A stretch of DNA of 64,000 bases, from contig JACKQL020000008.1 in the NCBI GenBank assembly GCA_018296165.2, forward strand, positions 620,001 through 684,000, written 5' to 3'. A program made the translations under genes and the position numbers. This stretch comes from Termitomyces sp. T153. Taxonomy: Eukaryota; Basidiomycota; Agaricomycetes; Agaricales; Lyophyllaceae. Shown in pieces: positions 46,867 through 59,539 of this stretch (positions are counted from its first letter, which is position 1; each line of letters begins with the position of its first letter). Under the pieces are notes generated by a model. It did no database searches. It worked only from the letters and a program-made list of their open reading frames with translations, and was not told the DNA's origin.

Positions 46867-48751
46867 ATGTCGAGAGTATCAGGCAACCTCGAGCCAAAGT
46901 TTCGTGGCGCAAACAGATCCACCAAGGCGGCAGGGAAGTTGAAAGTCCTTCCCGAGCAGCCCGACATACCCTCATTGCGTGGAGAGTCCCTAAAGGATCG
47001 AGAAGAGAGCTCTAGTAGCACCGGTGGAGATAGTGATGAGGGTGACGTGGACGAAAATGGTGAAGAACAAGAGGATATTGAGGTGTGTGGTATCAGCATG
47101 TATAGTGTTGTGCGGAATCCCGACAGAAGACTAGGTATATAATCAGATCTCGTTGATTCCGGCCGGTACTGCACGAAGAGATGCTTTAAAGCTCACTAAG
47201 AAGAAGGCAAAGTCGCTATCTAGAGTCACAGCATATGCGACTGCGGGGTGTGTAGGACATATTTATGTTCAAGGATCAACGAATGATTTGTCCGAGACAG
47301 ATCATACCGTATGGATGACTTCATGAAATTCTTCAATGCAAGAAGAAATGCGTATCACACGAACCCGAAGCTGATCGACGAAGTCATCTACACACCGTAT
47401 GTTTATGACCCCCCTATTGTGGACGGCGACGTTGATAAAAATCATGCGACGGGCGACCTTTTGGGGATACCAGAATTGAGAGCAGATGATGCCTCAACCT
47501 CAAAGACCAGAAAGATTAAGTTTGACACGACTGCAACTGAGGCCGAAATATTTCTGTTTGACTATGGGACGGTTGTGATATGGGGAATGACAGAAGCACA
47601 AGAGAAGCGTTTTTTGTCATCAATGTATGTCGCTCAGATCACACGACTTTTGGTTCGCTCAACCTTTTCCCAGTAAACGTTTTGAAGTCGAGAAGCTGAG
47701 TCAGTGATTTGGCAATGAATTGCATGCACTATGACCTCACGCCAAGCCCTTCAGCTCCAGAGGATGTCGAAATGGAGGACCTGAATTATTATTATGCTAA
47801 TTACAGCCGGTGCGTCAAATTCTTGTTGGGAGATTGAACCTATCAATGAAACAACTCGGTAGAATATATAACGACGTCATCACTCTGAGAAAAGGTTCAA
47901 GTTACATGTCAGTATTGTCTGCTTCTGCCATAGTGCACTCATCGCAACCTTAATCTTTTCGAAGGACAAAATTGTCATTGTCTCATGCCCTCTCTCAATC
48001 TGTCAAGATATCTTTGGTGATTACTATATGTCAGCCTTCGCAATCGCAGTTTCTAATCTCAGTCATATAAGTTTGAGGGACTGATCTCGACGACGATAGA
48101 GGAGACCAAAGATATCCCAGAAGTGATTAGCGAGACTGGTAAGATCGGGATGCCTCATAAAGGTGTGTTTCTTGTCATGGCAATATTCTCTGCTTCGAAC
48201 GTTATAACTTGTCCTCTCCAGAAATTATGCAGAATATAGGTCGGCTTTTCCTTCTTCGAACAAATATCAATTCTGTGGGCTCTGTTTTGGACTCTCCGGT
48301 TCGTTGTAAGTTTCCAGCCCGACATTAACTTTCATTATGGGATCACAGGAAGTCTTCTGGGTTCGTCATCTGCAACCCAATCAAGACTAAGGGGCGGACT
48401 GACTGTTTCGCAGAGTTACCCCGATCTCCAGCCATTGTATGATGCTGCACGGAGTTACCTTGAGATACCACAAAGGATTGACCTGCTCAATACACGGGTT
48501 GAGGTGAGTATGCCGAGATTGTATAGGATCCCTGCCGACACCGATTACTATGTAGGTTCTGCAAGACATGCTCCAGCTCTTAAAAGAGTCCGTTTCAAGT
48601 AGGCATGCAGAACGATTGGAACGGGTTGTTATTGCTCTTATTGCTATTGAAATTGGTATATCCCTTGCTTTCCTGTCCATCTTCGATTGTACTCATATTA
48701 CGACCAGTCCTTGGGATTGTCACAATCCTTGTTGATCTCATGGCATACTAA
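46867..48751 (+). CDS. RMD1/DUF155-family protein, 13 exons
   Basis: Exons: 46867-47082, 47135-47247, 47301-47624, 47674-47699, 47755-47809, 47863-47907, 47965-48016, 48072-48162, 48222-48298, 48349-48360, 48414-48503, 48556-48655, 48708-48751. The sum is 1245 nt, or 414 residues, close to yeast Rmd1. An acidic Ser-rich N-terminus leads to KSLSRVTAYATAGSYRMDD, then the DUF155 core: EAEIFLFDYGTVVIWGM, LTPEDVEMEDLNYYY, KLSLSHALSQSVKISLFE and NIGRLFLLRTNIN. The C-terminus has LERVVIALIAIEIVLGIV, a predicted membrane anchor. Relatives include yeast Rmd1 (needed in meiotic division) and human mitochondrial RMND1; the exact role here is inferred from them. The acceptor at 47146 would remove four residues. 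One exon is only 12 nt. The stop lies 113 bp from the convergent SEC5 stop. Confidence 0.9.
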
Positions 48752-48864
48752 TTTCTTGTATTATATATTTTCACAGAGTCTTACAGATAGGTATTCTTCA
48801 ATACCTAGCCCCTACCAAGCTGCATAAAAATGAAAGATGGTAGATACATAATGTATATGTACCA

Positions 48865-51800
48865 TCATTGCCGATTACTGTCCTTCGATTCTTTCGCACT
48901 TCTAGACCCTTCTTTGTGAGTCCGAGAACCAGCCGAACGACTGCTGGATGATTTGGTATGCCGGAAGCACAAGAACTTGATACCTGTTGCCCGTCGTGTA
49001 TCTGCCAGTGTTTTTTTAACACCATCAAGATTGCTTTGTAAATTTTCATCTCCAGGTCGACGAGAGTATGCCTGAGAGATCTTATTATATAGGTCCGACA
49101 ACGTCTTCGCCGCGGAAGGCGTGACATAGCGCCCCAGAGTCTGATGCATAAACTCAATCTCAAGTGTGGCCTGTAAGAAAGGCGTAAGGATCTATTGGGC
49201 AGTTTAGAAGAGGGAACGCACGCGGAGCATGCCACCCATCCCGAATCGCTTGACCTGACGGAAGCAGCGCAAGGCTTCCTCAGCTAATTCGACAACGGCG
49301 GTGTTCAGTATCCGATCCAACAATGGTTCTGCGACACTAGTAACTTGCGCATGGATCCCGACGAGGTACATCAACGTCTGGTACATATACGGGCGGATTT
49401 CTAGGACCGTGTCAGTGAGAAGGGGTGTGAAAAGAGGATCATGGAATGACCTGTAGGCTGAGGAGTCTCATACCAATCCATATTGTTGTCAAGGATACCA
49501 CTACGAAGTATGTCCATCGCGGCTCTGGATTGAGGCTTCACGTAGCTATCAAAGAGAACTCTATCACGGTCTTGCACCGAATTTAAGAGTGCCTGGAAAA
49601 GCATAAGCGTGATGAGGAAAGTATGGGTAAAGACGCTTTACCTGCCGTTCTTCTAGAATCGAGACTCCCAATGCCGTTTCGAGCTCATTAAGCATGCTAG
49701 GAATGACAATATTCTTGAGGTAAGTAAAGTTCGATATGACAATAAGTTTCCGTGTATCCTGTGTGATCGTTTATGATAAAGAATATTGATCTTCAGAATG
49801 CTAGTTTACCCTGTCTTGAAGGTCAAGTAGTTCTAATAAGTTTGATCCCGTTGACGAAACTTCCATTGTGAGCATTTTCCCGATGGCGATGGGTGATTCA
49901 TCAGACGCCAAAAGAACAAGGCCATCCAGAAAAGCATAGAGTGCATCGAAAAGGGCTTTAATCACTTTCTGAACGATTGCTCGGGGAATCGGATTTTGCT
50001 TCGCAAGCGCCGACGATGATAAGTCAACACCCCCTGCCAACTTAAAACCAGCCGTCGTTAAATGTCGTTGAAATAGCTCCATCTGATCCAAATGATGAGT
50101 GGCAGACATATCTCTTGAGCTCGTAACCCAATTTTCCAGAAGGTAGAAAAGCTTCGCGTCTAGAAATGAAGAGCAAGCTGAAATGAAAGGAACTGAGGGC
50201 TTGGCCAGGTTAAAATTATACCTCGTAGCCAGGCTCCGACTAGAACGTCCACGAACCTCCACTTGGCGCTATCTAGGAGGTTCTTCAGAAGAGAGGGGAC
50301 CTCGGGCGAGATCTCCAGACCATTGAGTTCGTTGACCGTCTCCTGTAGCTCGCCAAGAACTTTCATGAGGTAATGCGCCGTGGATAATGAATGACTATCT
50401 GGAGGGAGATTGGAGGGCGGAGGATTGCTCGTGTTGGGCGACATTACGGCCATATCTGATAGTGTGAAAAACTCAGAAATTAGGGATATATAGAGTTTAA
50501 CGATGTCGAGAGCCATAGTACGACTCTGTGTCGGGCTACGTCGATTTCCTAAGTTTGGTGTTTGAGGCTATTAATATATTAGCTAAGGGAAGACGGAGAA
50601 CGGAGACAACCTCAAACTAACCTTGCGGTACTTCCCCTCCATAAAACTCTTGGAAATCTTGCAGAAATTAGGTAGTGATGACAGCATTGTTTCGGAGACA
50701 CCCTTCATCATGTCAAAGATCGATTGCCAGACACTCTCGGCGGAAGATCGCGCTAGTTGACAGCCTCAAGCTCAGCAGGGAGGCAAGGCTACGATACGAA
50801 GGAACAAGCCAACCAATGATGGAGTCTGCCTGCTTTGCCTCAAGTGCTATCATCGCAGTCTGTAATTGTCCTGCAATATACAGTGTGAGACTTCCTGGTT
50901 CATCCTCAAGTGTGGTTTTCTCAATCGCCGCTGTCACGTAGATCTAAACCTGATTGAAACTTTCAACAAGTAGAGAAGCTTACATTGGATCATCGCAGTT
51001 GCAGAGCGGTTTGCCTTCTTCATCTCCTCAAGTATATGTTTGTGCTGACTGTCGAAATAGATCCAGATAGGATCTTCACCAACCGGCAAGTCCAGGAGTA
51101 CCCTGTAATCATCTAGGAGTGGGATACGGATGTGATCTCCGAGTCCACACTTACTCAATAGTCTTTTCATGCTCTTCCAGTGTTCTAGTTGGGTCCTGGA
51201 GCTGTGCGACAAGAACGTTTCTCATTTCACCCATGGCTTTCTCCACACTTCCCCAGACTTTCTCGAGTATTCGTCGTTGCTGGTCGCCAGAAGCTGCATT
51301 TTGTCCTTCTTTCGATGTTGCAGAAGGTAGGAGTTGACCAGGCCTCGATTCAAGAAGCATCTTTCCCTTCTTGTAGTCGCGCATGGCAACATCGTAGCGA
51401 CCCTAGCATTCCTATCAGATTAAACGAGACTTGAAGATGATCGATAAAATTGACCGCCTCAATGGATTCAATGATAAAACTTGGAAGATTAAAGAAGAAC
51501 TTCGACCTCTCAAACACGCCGAGTGTCGTTCGTAGCCTCTGAGCCTTAGCGGCATTCTCCAGAACTGGGAGGAAGACTTGGTTTGCCTTCATCGCGGCCT
51601 CTGAAAGGCGAGGTTGTAAATTTGAACATTGATCGTATAATTTAGACATACGCTTCACTTGATCTCTTAACGGCCTCGACGCGTAATCCGACTCAGGTGA
51701 AAGAAGACCTTCCTTCATCTCTGCGAAAAGGGCTAGACAAATGTAAGGAGGAAAGATCCCGACGTGTTCTACAATCATACCATCATTTGCAGCTTTGACT

Positions 51801-52348
51801 GCAACGAAGCGGTCAAAGTTCTCTTCGACAAGCACTCGAATAGCTTCGGATCGCGCATCAATTGACGCTTCTAAGTGTGCAATACCTTGCACGAGGTCTT
51901 GGTATTTTGCGTTGGGGTGGACGACAGATAGAAAAGCCTTGGGGTCGAACGATTTAGAGGTGATGAGAACAGCAGCCTCTAGCTCCTGGATCAGGTTCAA
52001 CTGTCTTGTCCGATATCATACCACACTCACTTTGCTCCATATCCATCTCCTTGACGCTAAAGAAATAAGATCGGTAACAGGATACCTCAGACGTGGAAAA
52101 GTAACGAACTTCACATAACCACCAAGACTCAAGGGATCTCCCTCTCCATCGCCAGACGTATTCGTCAATGCACCTGCCACTGAATTTTCAAGCTCGTGAT
52201 CTATCTCTTCCCATTTTCTGTCCAACTAAAGCATGTATATCCAATTCGTCGCTGTCGAGGATGATTTGGCTTACGAGGGCCTTAAACTTGAAATGCTATA
52301 CGCTTTGAGCAGTGTAGCTTCATCGACGTCGAAGTACAACCGATGCAT
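48865..52348 (-). CDS. SEC5: Exocyst complex component Sec5, 16 exons
   Basis: Exons (high to low): 52348-52275, 52217-52115, 52049-52031, 51978-51781, 51720-51652, 51600-51455, 51402-51155, 51102-50984, 50930-50793, 50752-50622, 50567-50222, 50159-49810, 49758-49642, 49592-49451, 49400-49222, 49170-48865. The sum is 2685 nt, or 894 residues, a normal Sec5 length. The N-terminus ([20 protein letters not shown], then [11 protein letters not shown]) precedes the conserved [20 protein letters not shown], the helical [20 protein letters not shown], and [17 protein letters not shown] further on. The C-terminal tail is Ser/Arg/Lys-rich. Sec5 helps tether secretory vesicles to the plasma membrane. 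All introns are 40-65 nt with GT-AG ends. The third exon is 19 nt. The start was set by the conserved N-terminus. Confidence 0.93.
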
Positions 52349-53205
52349 ATAGTTCTCTTGGCTCGGTTATGCAAGTAGTACTCGCCCCAGCAGTTGGGAA
52401 AGCAAACATGGGACTTTCGGAAATCGCCGGTATAGGACTTAGTCCGCACACATTATTAAGCATCTCTTTGATTGGTTCGATGATTGATTTTGGTACAAAG
52501 TCTTCACAATCTTTTGGTTGTTTTCTGTGTCGACATACACCTCAATGGACATTATTTCTAAGCCCGTTGAATCAAGACTCAATTACTTACCACAAAAATT
52601 TGTTTCAATTTGCCTTGAGAGCAGCAATGAAGTTGCTTATATTTTTAGGACTTCAGTATTGATCTGGTAATTTTCAGAGGTGGATGCTCTCTTGCAGTGC
52701 CATTAAACTAATTTCTGATTTGTCTGGTCAGTCTTTGAGAGCAATGTACCATCTTAGTGAGTACTTTCTGGGCTCAGGGATCTGATGATTAAGCAGGCCT
52801 ATGACTTGTGTATTGCCTAAGGAGTGGAATCAGATCATAGCTGACCTGAATGCACAGGAAGGACATGGATGTTTCATCAATGGAATCTTACTGGCAAGCC
52901 ATGGCAGATGAGTTTTGGGATTGGCCTATTCCAAATCCTCCTTTTAGTTGGCTGTAAGATTTTGCACAAGTCCCTCACCTTTTCCTGTTGCTCATCTTTG
53001 CTCTTGAAGATGATGATCCAGCTCTGTTGCCACTATTCTCAGTAGCAATAGACCTGTCCCAAGCATATTTCTCCAATTCTGAGGTTTTCACTACTAGGTG
53101 TTTCCTTTTTTGAAGAGTATCTGGGTATTCTTCTTCAGAGAACGAGAAAGAAGGATAGTTACTAGGGAAACTCTTTCTTACCTTACTGGTATCCATCTTC
53201 TACCT
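52349..53205. other. Upstream region of SEC5, then transposon-like DNA
   Basis: CpG persists to about 52540, probably the SEC5 promoter, and then drops. A minus-strand frame of 73 codons (53196-52975, with SFSFSEEEYPDTLQKRK) is not recognised. The part near 53200 leads into the Gypsy fragment. Confidence 0.4.
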
Positions 53206-53219
53206 ATTCCATGGTGGCT

Positions 53220-54463
53220 CATTTAGTGCTACAAGTGGGTTCATTCCTTCCTGCTCCATCCAATATCACTCCATTCCATTCTCCTCTTTCAACTCCCACA
53301 TGTCCCTTACCTCAGGGAGTATGCAGGCTATGTGCAATGGTACCACCTCACCACTTGCCCCCCTCTGTCATCCAATCTCCTTTTACAATATGGATGGCAC
53401 ACTCAATGAAGCAGGCTTCATCCATTTTGTGGTTGATCTGGTCCTTCAGCACCATAATCACTTTGAATGTGCCACTTTTGCTGTCACCAGTTTGGGGTTG
53501 TCACCAGTTTGGGGAAGCAAGATATGATCTTGAAGTTTACCTGGCGATTGAAACACAACCATCAGATTGACTGGACAAAGAGTCAGATAAAGATGGGTTT
53601 TTGTCCCCATTGTTGCATGACCTGTGCAGAAGAGGCCCACAAGGAGTGTGGAGCAAAGGTTTGTGAGCATGCTGCCATGCATACCTGCTATGCAGTGCAT
53701 GTCCCTATGCTAATCTTGACCCTTCTAGATACCCCCCTCTGGCATTCCCACATAGGGAGGCCCTATATGAAAATGTTCAAGATGTTAGATGTGAATCTTA
53801 GGAGAGAGATGGATGCAAAGGGGGCAAAGGGGAAGTTGCCAGCACCCTGAACCTGGAATCTCCAGATGAAACTATTGAGGTAGGTGATAGGATCTATGCT
53901 ACAACATTCCACCCCCCTCCTATAGTGGCAGAGATCCAGGCCAGCCAAACAACTTCTCAACAACTGGTCAAGGCATTTGCAGCAAATGCTCAGCCCAAGC
54001 CCATACATAGCATAGTTTCTCATCATCTCCATGACTTTGATAATGTATTCTCAAGGCAGTGTTTGATTTGCTCCCCAAGTGTGAGCAATTGAGCTGCTAT
54101 CTGGCACTGAACCTGCCAGCCACAAAATCTATCCACTTGCACTTTGTGAGCAAGATGAGCTGGATGTGTTCTTGCAGGAGAACCTTAGCTGTAGCCAGAT
54201 ACAACCCTCCAAGTCTCCAATGACTTCCCCAGTCTTTTCCATTGAGAGGAAGAATGGATCTCTTTGTCTGGTTCAGGACTATTGAGTCTTAAACATGATG
54301 ACAGTGAAGAACTGCTATCCCTTTTGCTCATTTCTGAACTTTTCAGTAACCTCCAAGGTGCTCACTACTTCACCAAGTTGCATGTCTGTTGGGGCTACAA
54401 CAATGTGCACATCCAGGAAGGTGATGAGCACAAGGCAGCATTCCAAACCAATTGTGGACTCTT
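53220..54463 (+). pseudogene. Gypsy protease and RT fragment of a second lineage, truncated by G3
   Basis: Protease text: YNMDGTLNEAGFI, VDLVLQHHNHFECATFAVTS and, after a short duplication of CAGTTTGGGGTTGTCAC, a W-LKHNHQIDW-like block, then a Cys-rich linker (CPHCCMTCAEEAHKEC). This is followed by a degraded pre-RT linker (HHLHDFDNVFS) and the RT fingers (RKNGSLCLVQDY, HYFTKLHVCWGYNN, GDEHKAAFQTNCGLF). The RT ends exactly where the G3 LTR starts. Frames change several times. The sequence differs clearly from G1-G3 and looks like the same lineage as the gag at about 40600-41740. Confidence 0.8.
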
Positions 54464-54812
54464 TGTCACAACTCACCCCCAAACCATCAGACCTCCTCCT
54501 AATCTGCCCCACTCCCCTGGAGTCCCCACCAACACCCCTTCAACTCACTCCAACCTTTGTGCACCCACAGTGCCTGCCCCAGCTAACTCTGACATATCCT
54601 TGGCAAACCCTGACATGTTCTCTGCAGGCCCCATCATTCCTCCTTCTCCTCCCAAGCCCCTTGGTACTTGAACTGCTCCCTCTAGCTCAACCTTGCAAGT
54701 ATCTGGAGTCTGGACCTCTTTGGAGCACTAAGTTATAAGTGCAGAACATTGTGTCTGCCTAGTAAGGACTTGCCTAGCCAAGCTGAGCCCCCATGGTCAG
54801 CAGAACCTGACA
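54464..54812 (+). repeat. 5' LTR of G3, internally deleted
   Basis: Starts TGTCACAACT and ends CCTGACA, but is only 349 bp against about 930-1070 bp in G1 and G2. The middle, with the TATA box and RNA start, is missing: text jumps from the 5' third (CCCAAGCCC) to the 3' end (CTTGCAAGTATCTG). The copy can no longer start its own transcript from this LTR. Confidence 0.8.
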
Positions 54813-54854
54813 TAATATCAAGACTCCCCCTTACCCTGTTCTCAATGTTTGCAT

Positions 54855-56540
54855 ATAACTCTGCACTAACTCTACCAGCTACTTAACCAATGTCTATAGT
54901 AGGCTGGTCCCTGAAAATCACTATGCCCTGTTCTATCTAGGCCTGCCTGCAGATCACTACACTTCCTGTCACTGGATCCCAGATCCAAACCTGGCATTCT
55001 ACACCCCTTAATGTTCCCTACTGATGGGACCTACTCCTGCATGTATCCCAGAGGATTCCCTGGAGCACTTCCAGCCTCACCTAACTCCACCTACCTGCCC
55101 CTAGCACACTACTACACCTACCCAATCCCAGCTGTAGCTCCAGTTCCTCCTGTACCAGATAACTATTTCTCCTCTTGACTCTAATTCCCCATTCTAATTC
55201 CTCACTCATCTAGACAGTTTGAAGCCTATCTTCAGCAGTGTGACAAAGTCCTCCACTTCCTCTGTCTCTCCCCTGCAGAGTTTGCAAGATGTGCTCACAC
55301 CCTCCTCATCAACTTAAGTTATCCCAACACCTCAAGAACTCTGGAGGTCTGGGCAGATTGCCTCCTTGACTTTCACAAATATTACTTATAGAGCACTCTC
55401 CTCAAAACTATGCAAGGTACTTAAGAAATTGATGCCAATGTCTGGAACAAGCTCTGTGCCCTGGTCAAAGGAATCCACACCAGCTCAAACCCCCACCAAT
55501 TTGAGGACCCTTTGAACCTCGCTCACTCCTTCCATGTACAACAAGAAGAACCTACCAAAGCACAAAGTGAATCCCTGGCCCCCATTCCCTGCCAGCAGGA
55601 GGAGCTCAACACCATGTCTAACATTCAGAGGTTCCTTAATCCCACCAGAGGGCTCTTAAACCAATCTGCCATTCACAGTTTGGCCCTTTCTGCTTACCAT
55701 TTGGCCAACTCTATTTTCAGTGCCTTCCACACTTGGGATCAACCCACTGAGTCCAAACCCCATACCCAGTTTAATCCCAATAACCCCATGCTCTTCAACT
55801 GGCTTGCTTTCACTCAGGAATTTTCCAGTAAGTTTAGCATATTGGACACTGTAGCAGAAGTGGAGAAAAACCTCTTCAACCTTCAGATGTGCAACAATAA
55901 ATGCTTCACATCCTTCATTGTCTGGTTCAAGCAAGAAGCCTACAAAACAGGTTGGAACTAAAATACCCTCTGATTTGCTCTTCACTGTGCCCTTCCCCAA
56001 TGCATCAAAGATGTCCTTTGCCTTGCACCTAAGCAAACCATGCATGATGGCTACAAGGCACTTGTTATGCAGGTATATCAGTGCTATTGGGAAGACTGGA
56101 GCAAGAATACAGCTCCCTGATCCACTTGAAATGCCTCCAGCAATACCAACTAGCAATCTGGAGCATCCAATGGCAAGTGGCCTTTGCTTCCTGCAACCTC
56201 CACCAACCCCATGCCCTGTTTTACCATAGGATAAGGACCTCCCAGCACCATTTGATTCCTGGGACCCTGCCTACCTGCTCAACTCAATGCTGCCAACCTC
56301 CACAAAGCTCCAGAACCCCTGGATGCCAACTCCAACAATTTCCAGGACTCCAACAGTGCTCTGGACTCCACTGAAGACCAAGAGGCCTTATGTGCAAACA
56401 AAATTTGGAACAGACCCTGGATCAATATACCAGAGAAGATTCAGGAGAAGCAACAAAAGAAGGACACATGCATTTTATGTGGTGAGCAAGGACATTTCAT
56501 TGGTAGCTGCCCTAAATGCCAGGTGATGGGATGTGCTGTA
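54855..56540 (+). pseudogene. G3 gag
   Basis: Follows G1 gag from the Pro/Tyr-rich start to the zinc knuckle CILCGEQGHFIGSC, which is intact (about 56470-56511). The longest open piece is 55512-55961. About 800 bp present in G1 (the Pro-rich linker and start of the gag domain) is deleted at the junction FHTWDQPTESKPHTQ to FNPNNPML (about 55770). At the site where G1 and G2 have TAG, G3 has CAG (about 55816). Confidence 0.8.
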
Positions 56541-56599
56541 TAGACTATTGATGGTGAAGATTGTGATTACCAGTTTATGAAAAACAAGTTAGCAGTTTA

Positions 56600-57750
56600 G
56601 GTCTTGAAAATGCACTAGACTGTAGATTGGACATTGACACCTTCTCTGCCCTGGTCATATCTCTCTGCACAATAGTTTTCTCTCCAGACACCTTCCCAGC
56701 ACACCTCTCCTCCCACTCCTCCCACACTCTTCTCCTCTGCACCACTCTTCCCTTCTCCACCAACTCCATCTCCATCTTGGTTGACAGTGGCACCACCAAC
56801 AACTTCATTAACAAATCCCTAGCAGCACTTGCTCTGCAACACCTCTGGAGTCTCCCCACTCCCATCCTCCTCAAGCTCTTTGATAGTGACCCTACTCCCA
56901 CTGGAGACATTACCCACTGTGTGGAAACAACTGTGGCCTTGGACAATGACAGGACCTCCAGCTGCTAGTCACCAAGCTTCACAATTCTGCCCCCAACATT
57001 CTTGATTTCTCATGGCCCTGTACCACCAACTCCTGCATTGACTGGCCCAGCCTCACTCTCCACCTCAGCTGGGACAGCCCAATTGATTCTGGACCAGTCT
57101 CCTTCAATGTCTCACCCTGCTGCAGGGGCCCCGAAGGCACCACTGACATTTCCCAGACCTTCCCACAGCTCCATTCAAAGTTCATACAATCATTCATTAT
57201 TAACATTTGACTTGACAACTTCCCAATAATCCTCCCTGCCCCCATCCATAGCAGGGCCTCCAGCATCTTTGTTAGCAACTAGCTCAACCTCTCCCACAAT
57301 ACCCTTGACAAGCCTCTCAAGCTCCAACTCTTTGACAGAAGCTCTGCTTTGACTAGAATTACTCAATACCACAACAGTGTCCTTATCCTCAATAATGAAT
57401 TAGATTTCCAGGTCCAGCTCCTTGTCACCCAACTTTCAGAGTCAACTCTGATTGTGCTTGGACTTTCCTGGTTGGAGGACATCAACCCCAACATCAACTG
57501 GAAGGATCTCTCCATGTGGTTTTCAGGCCTCAAAGCAAGTCTTGCAGCTGCCATTCTCCTCCACCTCCAGCCTTCTTCAGACACTGACATTCCTGACCTT
57601 GACTCCAGCAACTCTGGAGCAACTCAAACTCTCACAACCCTCAAGGACAATCAAGAAAGGGAGGAAAGTGCACCTCCACCCCAGTTCCTCTTGAACAAAT
57701 CCCAACAGCTTCCCACTAGTATCCCCAGAAGTCAATACAAGAGCCTATAG
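56600..57750 (+). pseudogene. G3 protease region, two retropepsin-like units
   Basis: The first unit keeps the catalytic triplet: LVDSGTTNNFINKSL (about 56778-56822). The second (about 57230-57540) reads IHSRASSIFVSN, so its Asp is His, and continues with LGLSWLEDINPNINW. The linker continues with IGAIPFTHILQD (about 57870-57905) towards RT. G3 therefore preserves an intact-looking DSG in unit one, whereas G1 has DSS in both. Confidence 0.75.
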
Positions 57751-57959
57751 TACCCTGACCAATAAGAATAGGCAAACCTGGATGCCACTGCCACAACTCT
57801 GGACACCACTGCCACCACCTCAACACCTGCCCCTATTGATCTAGAAGCTCTTGACATCAAAACAATTGGTGCCATCCCCTTCACACACATCTTACAAGAC
57901 AGCAACCCCACATATCAGCTGCAAATTATGCTGTCCTTACTAGAAGAGCACCTACATGC

Positions 57960-59310
57960 AGGAACTACCCTGCCAGGACAAAAGATGGAGAAACAAATCC
58001 TACATGAAGTAATTCCTCCAGAGTATCATGAATTCACTGATGTATTCTCCAAAGGAAGTGCAAAAGAACTCTCCCCACACCAATCTTACAATCACAGAAT
58101 TGATCTTGAAGAAGGCACCTCCTCCCCTTTGGCAAGAATGTCAGAAATTGAACTCCAGGCCCTGAAGGATTACCTTGACAACATGCTTGGCAAAGGATTC
58201 ATATGCTCCTTAATCTCTGCTGCTGGAGCTCTGGTCTTGTTTGCCAAGAAGGACAGGTCTCTGTGACTCTGCATCAACTACCAGGGATTAAACAAAGTCA
58301 CAAGAAATAACTGGTATCCTTTCCTCTTAATTGGAGATCTTATTGACTGCCTCTACAGTGCCAAGATCTACACCAAAATAGACCTCTGCTCTGGCTACAA
58401 CAATGCCTGGATTGCTCTGGGGCATGATGGAAGACTGCCTTCCACACCTGCTACAGCTTGTTTGAGTACCTAGTGATGCCCTTGGGAATGACCAACTCCT
58501 CTGCCACCTTTCAGTACTTCATGAACAATGTCTTTGTTATTGTGTATCTGGACAACATTTTGATCTACTCAAATTTCCCAGAGGAACACCTGGAGCATGT
58601 CTGCCATATCCTAGAATAACTCCAGGAGTACTACCTCCATGTCAAATCCAAGAAGTGCTCCTTCCACACTATGGAGGTTGAATACTTTGGGGTTATCATC
58701 ACTCCAGACAGCATATGCATAGACCCAGCCAAGGTCAAGGCCATTCTCTACTGGCCCCTGCCCTGGAATGTCAAAGAGGTATAGTCCTTTCTGGAGTTTG
58801 CTAACTTCTATTGCCAGTTCATTGACAACTACTCTGGGATCATCAAACTCCTCAATTGACTCACTTGGAAGGACACACCCTGGAACTGGGATAGCAAGTG
58901 CCAAAGCATTTTTACCCTCCTCAAGAAAGCCTTCATCTTTGCCCTGATCCTCTGCCATTTTGATTCCACCTTGCCCATAGTACTCAAATGTGACACCTTC
59001 AATTACACTATTGCTGGGATACTCTCCCAGTTAGACTCTAGAGGGAAGGACCTCTGCCCTGTTGCCTTTTACACCCATTTGATGATTCCTGCACAGCTCA
59101 AGTACAACATCTATGACAAGAAACTCCTTGTTATTGTCAAAGCCTTCCAGCAGTGGAGGGCCTACTTCAAATGAGCCCCACATTGCATTCAAGTCTACTG
59201 CAACAACAACAACCTATAGTGCTTCACCACTACCAAGCAGCTCAGCCACCAGCAAGCCTGTTGGTCCAAAACCCTCTCTGAGTATAACTTCACCATCCAC
59301 TGACTTGACA
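57960..59310 (+). pseudogene. G3 reverse transcriptase and RNase H
   Basis: VIPPEYHEFTDVFSKGSAKE starts the open piece 57928-58266. RT motifs follow in shifted frames ([10 protein letters not shown]; the palm catalytic box reads VYLDNIL, with the second Asp changed to Asn). RNase H text (KCDTFNYTIAGILSQLD, YDKKLLVIVKAFQQW) is at 58971-59174. A few codons and a whole base are lost near 58430, shifting the frame. Confidence 0.8.
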
Positions 59311-59539
59311 CTCACCTGGAGGCCTAATCTGTACCCCAAAGTAGTTGTTTGAAGCTGAGTGGAATGCATTTAACTGTTGAGTGGTAATCCCCCCTGAGCA
59401 TTTGCATGCCATGCTGATTATGAATGAAGAAGGAATCCTCCACTAAATCCAAAATGCACCCCCAGACCTTCCCCACCCAGCACAATCCTTGCAACAACTC
59501 CACTAACAAGCTAGCAGTTGACCAACTCTTTGTACTATC

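Noticed and set aside
50675..52118. Plus-strand frames of 80-107 codons opposite SEC5
   Set aside because: They lie antisense to well-supported SEC5 exons and have no family features.
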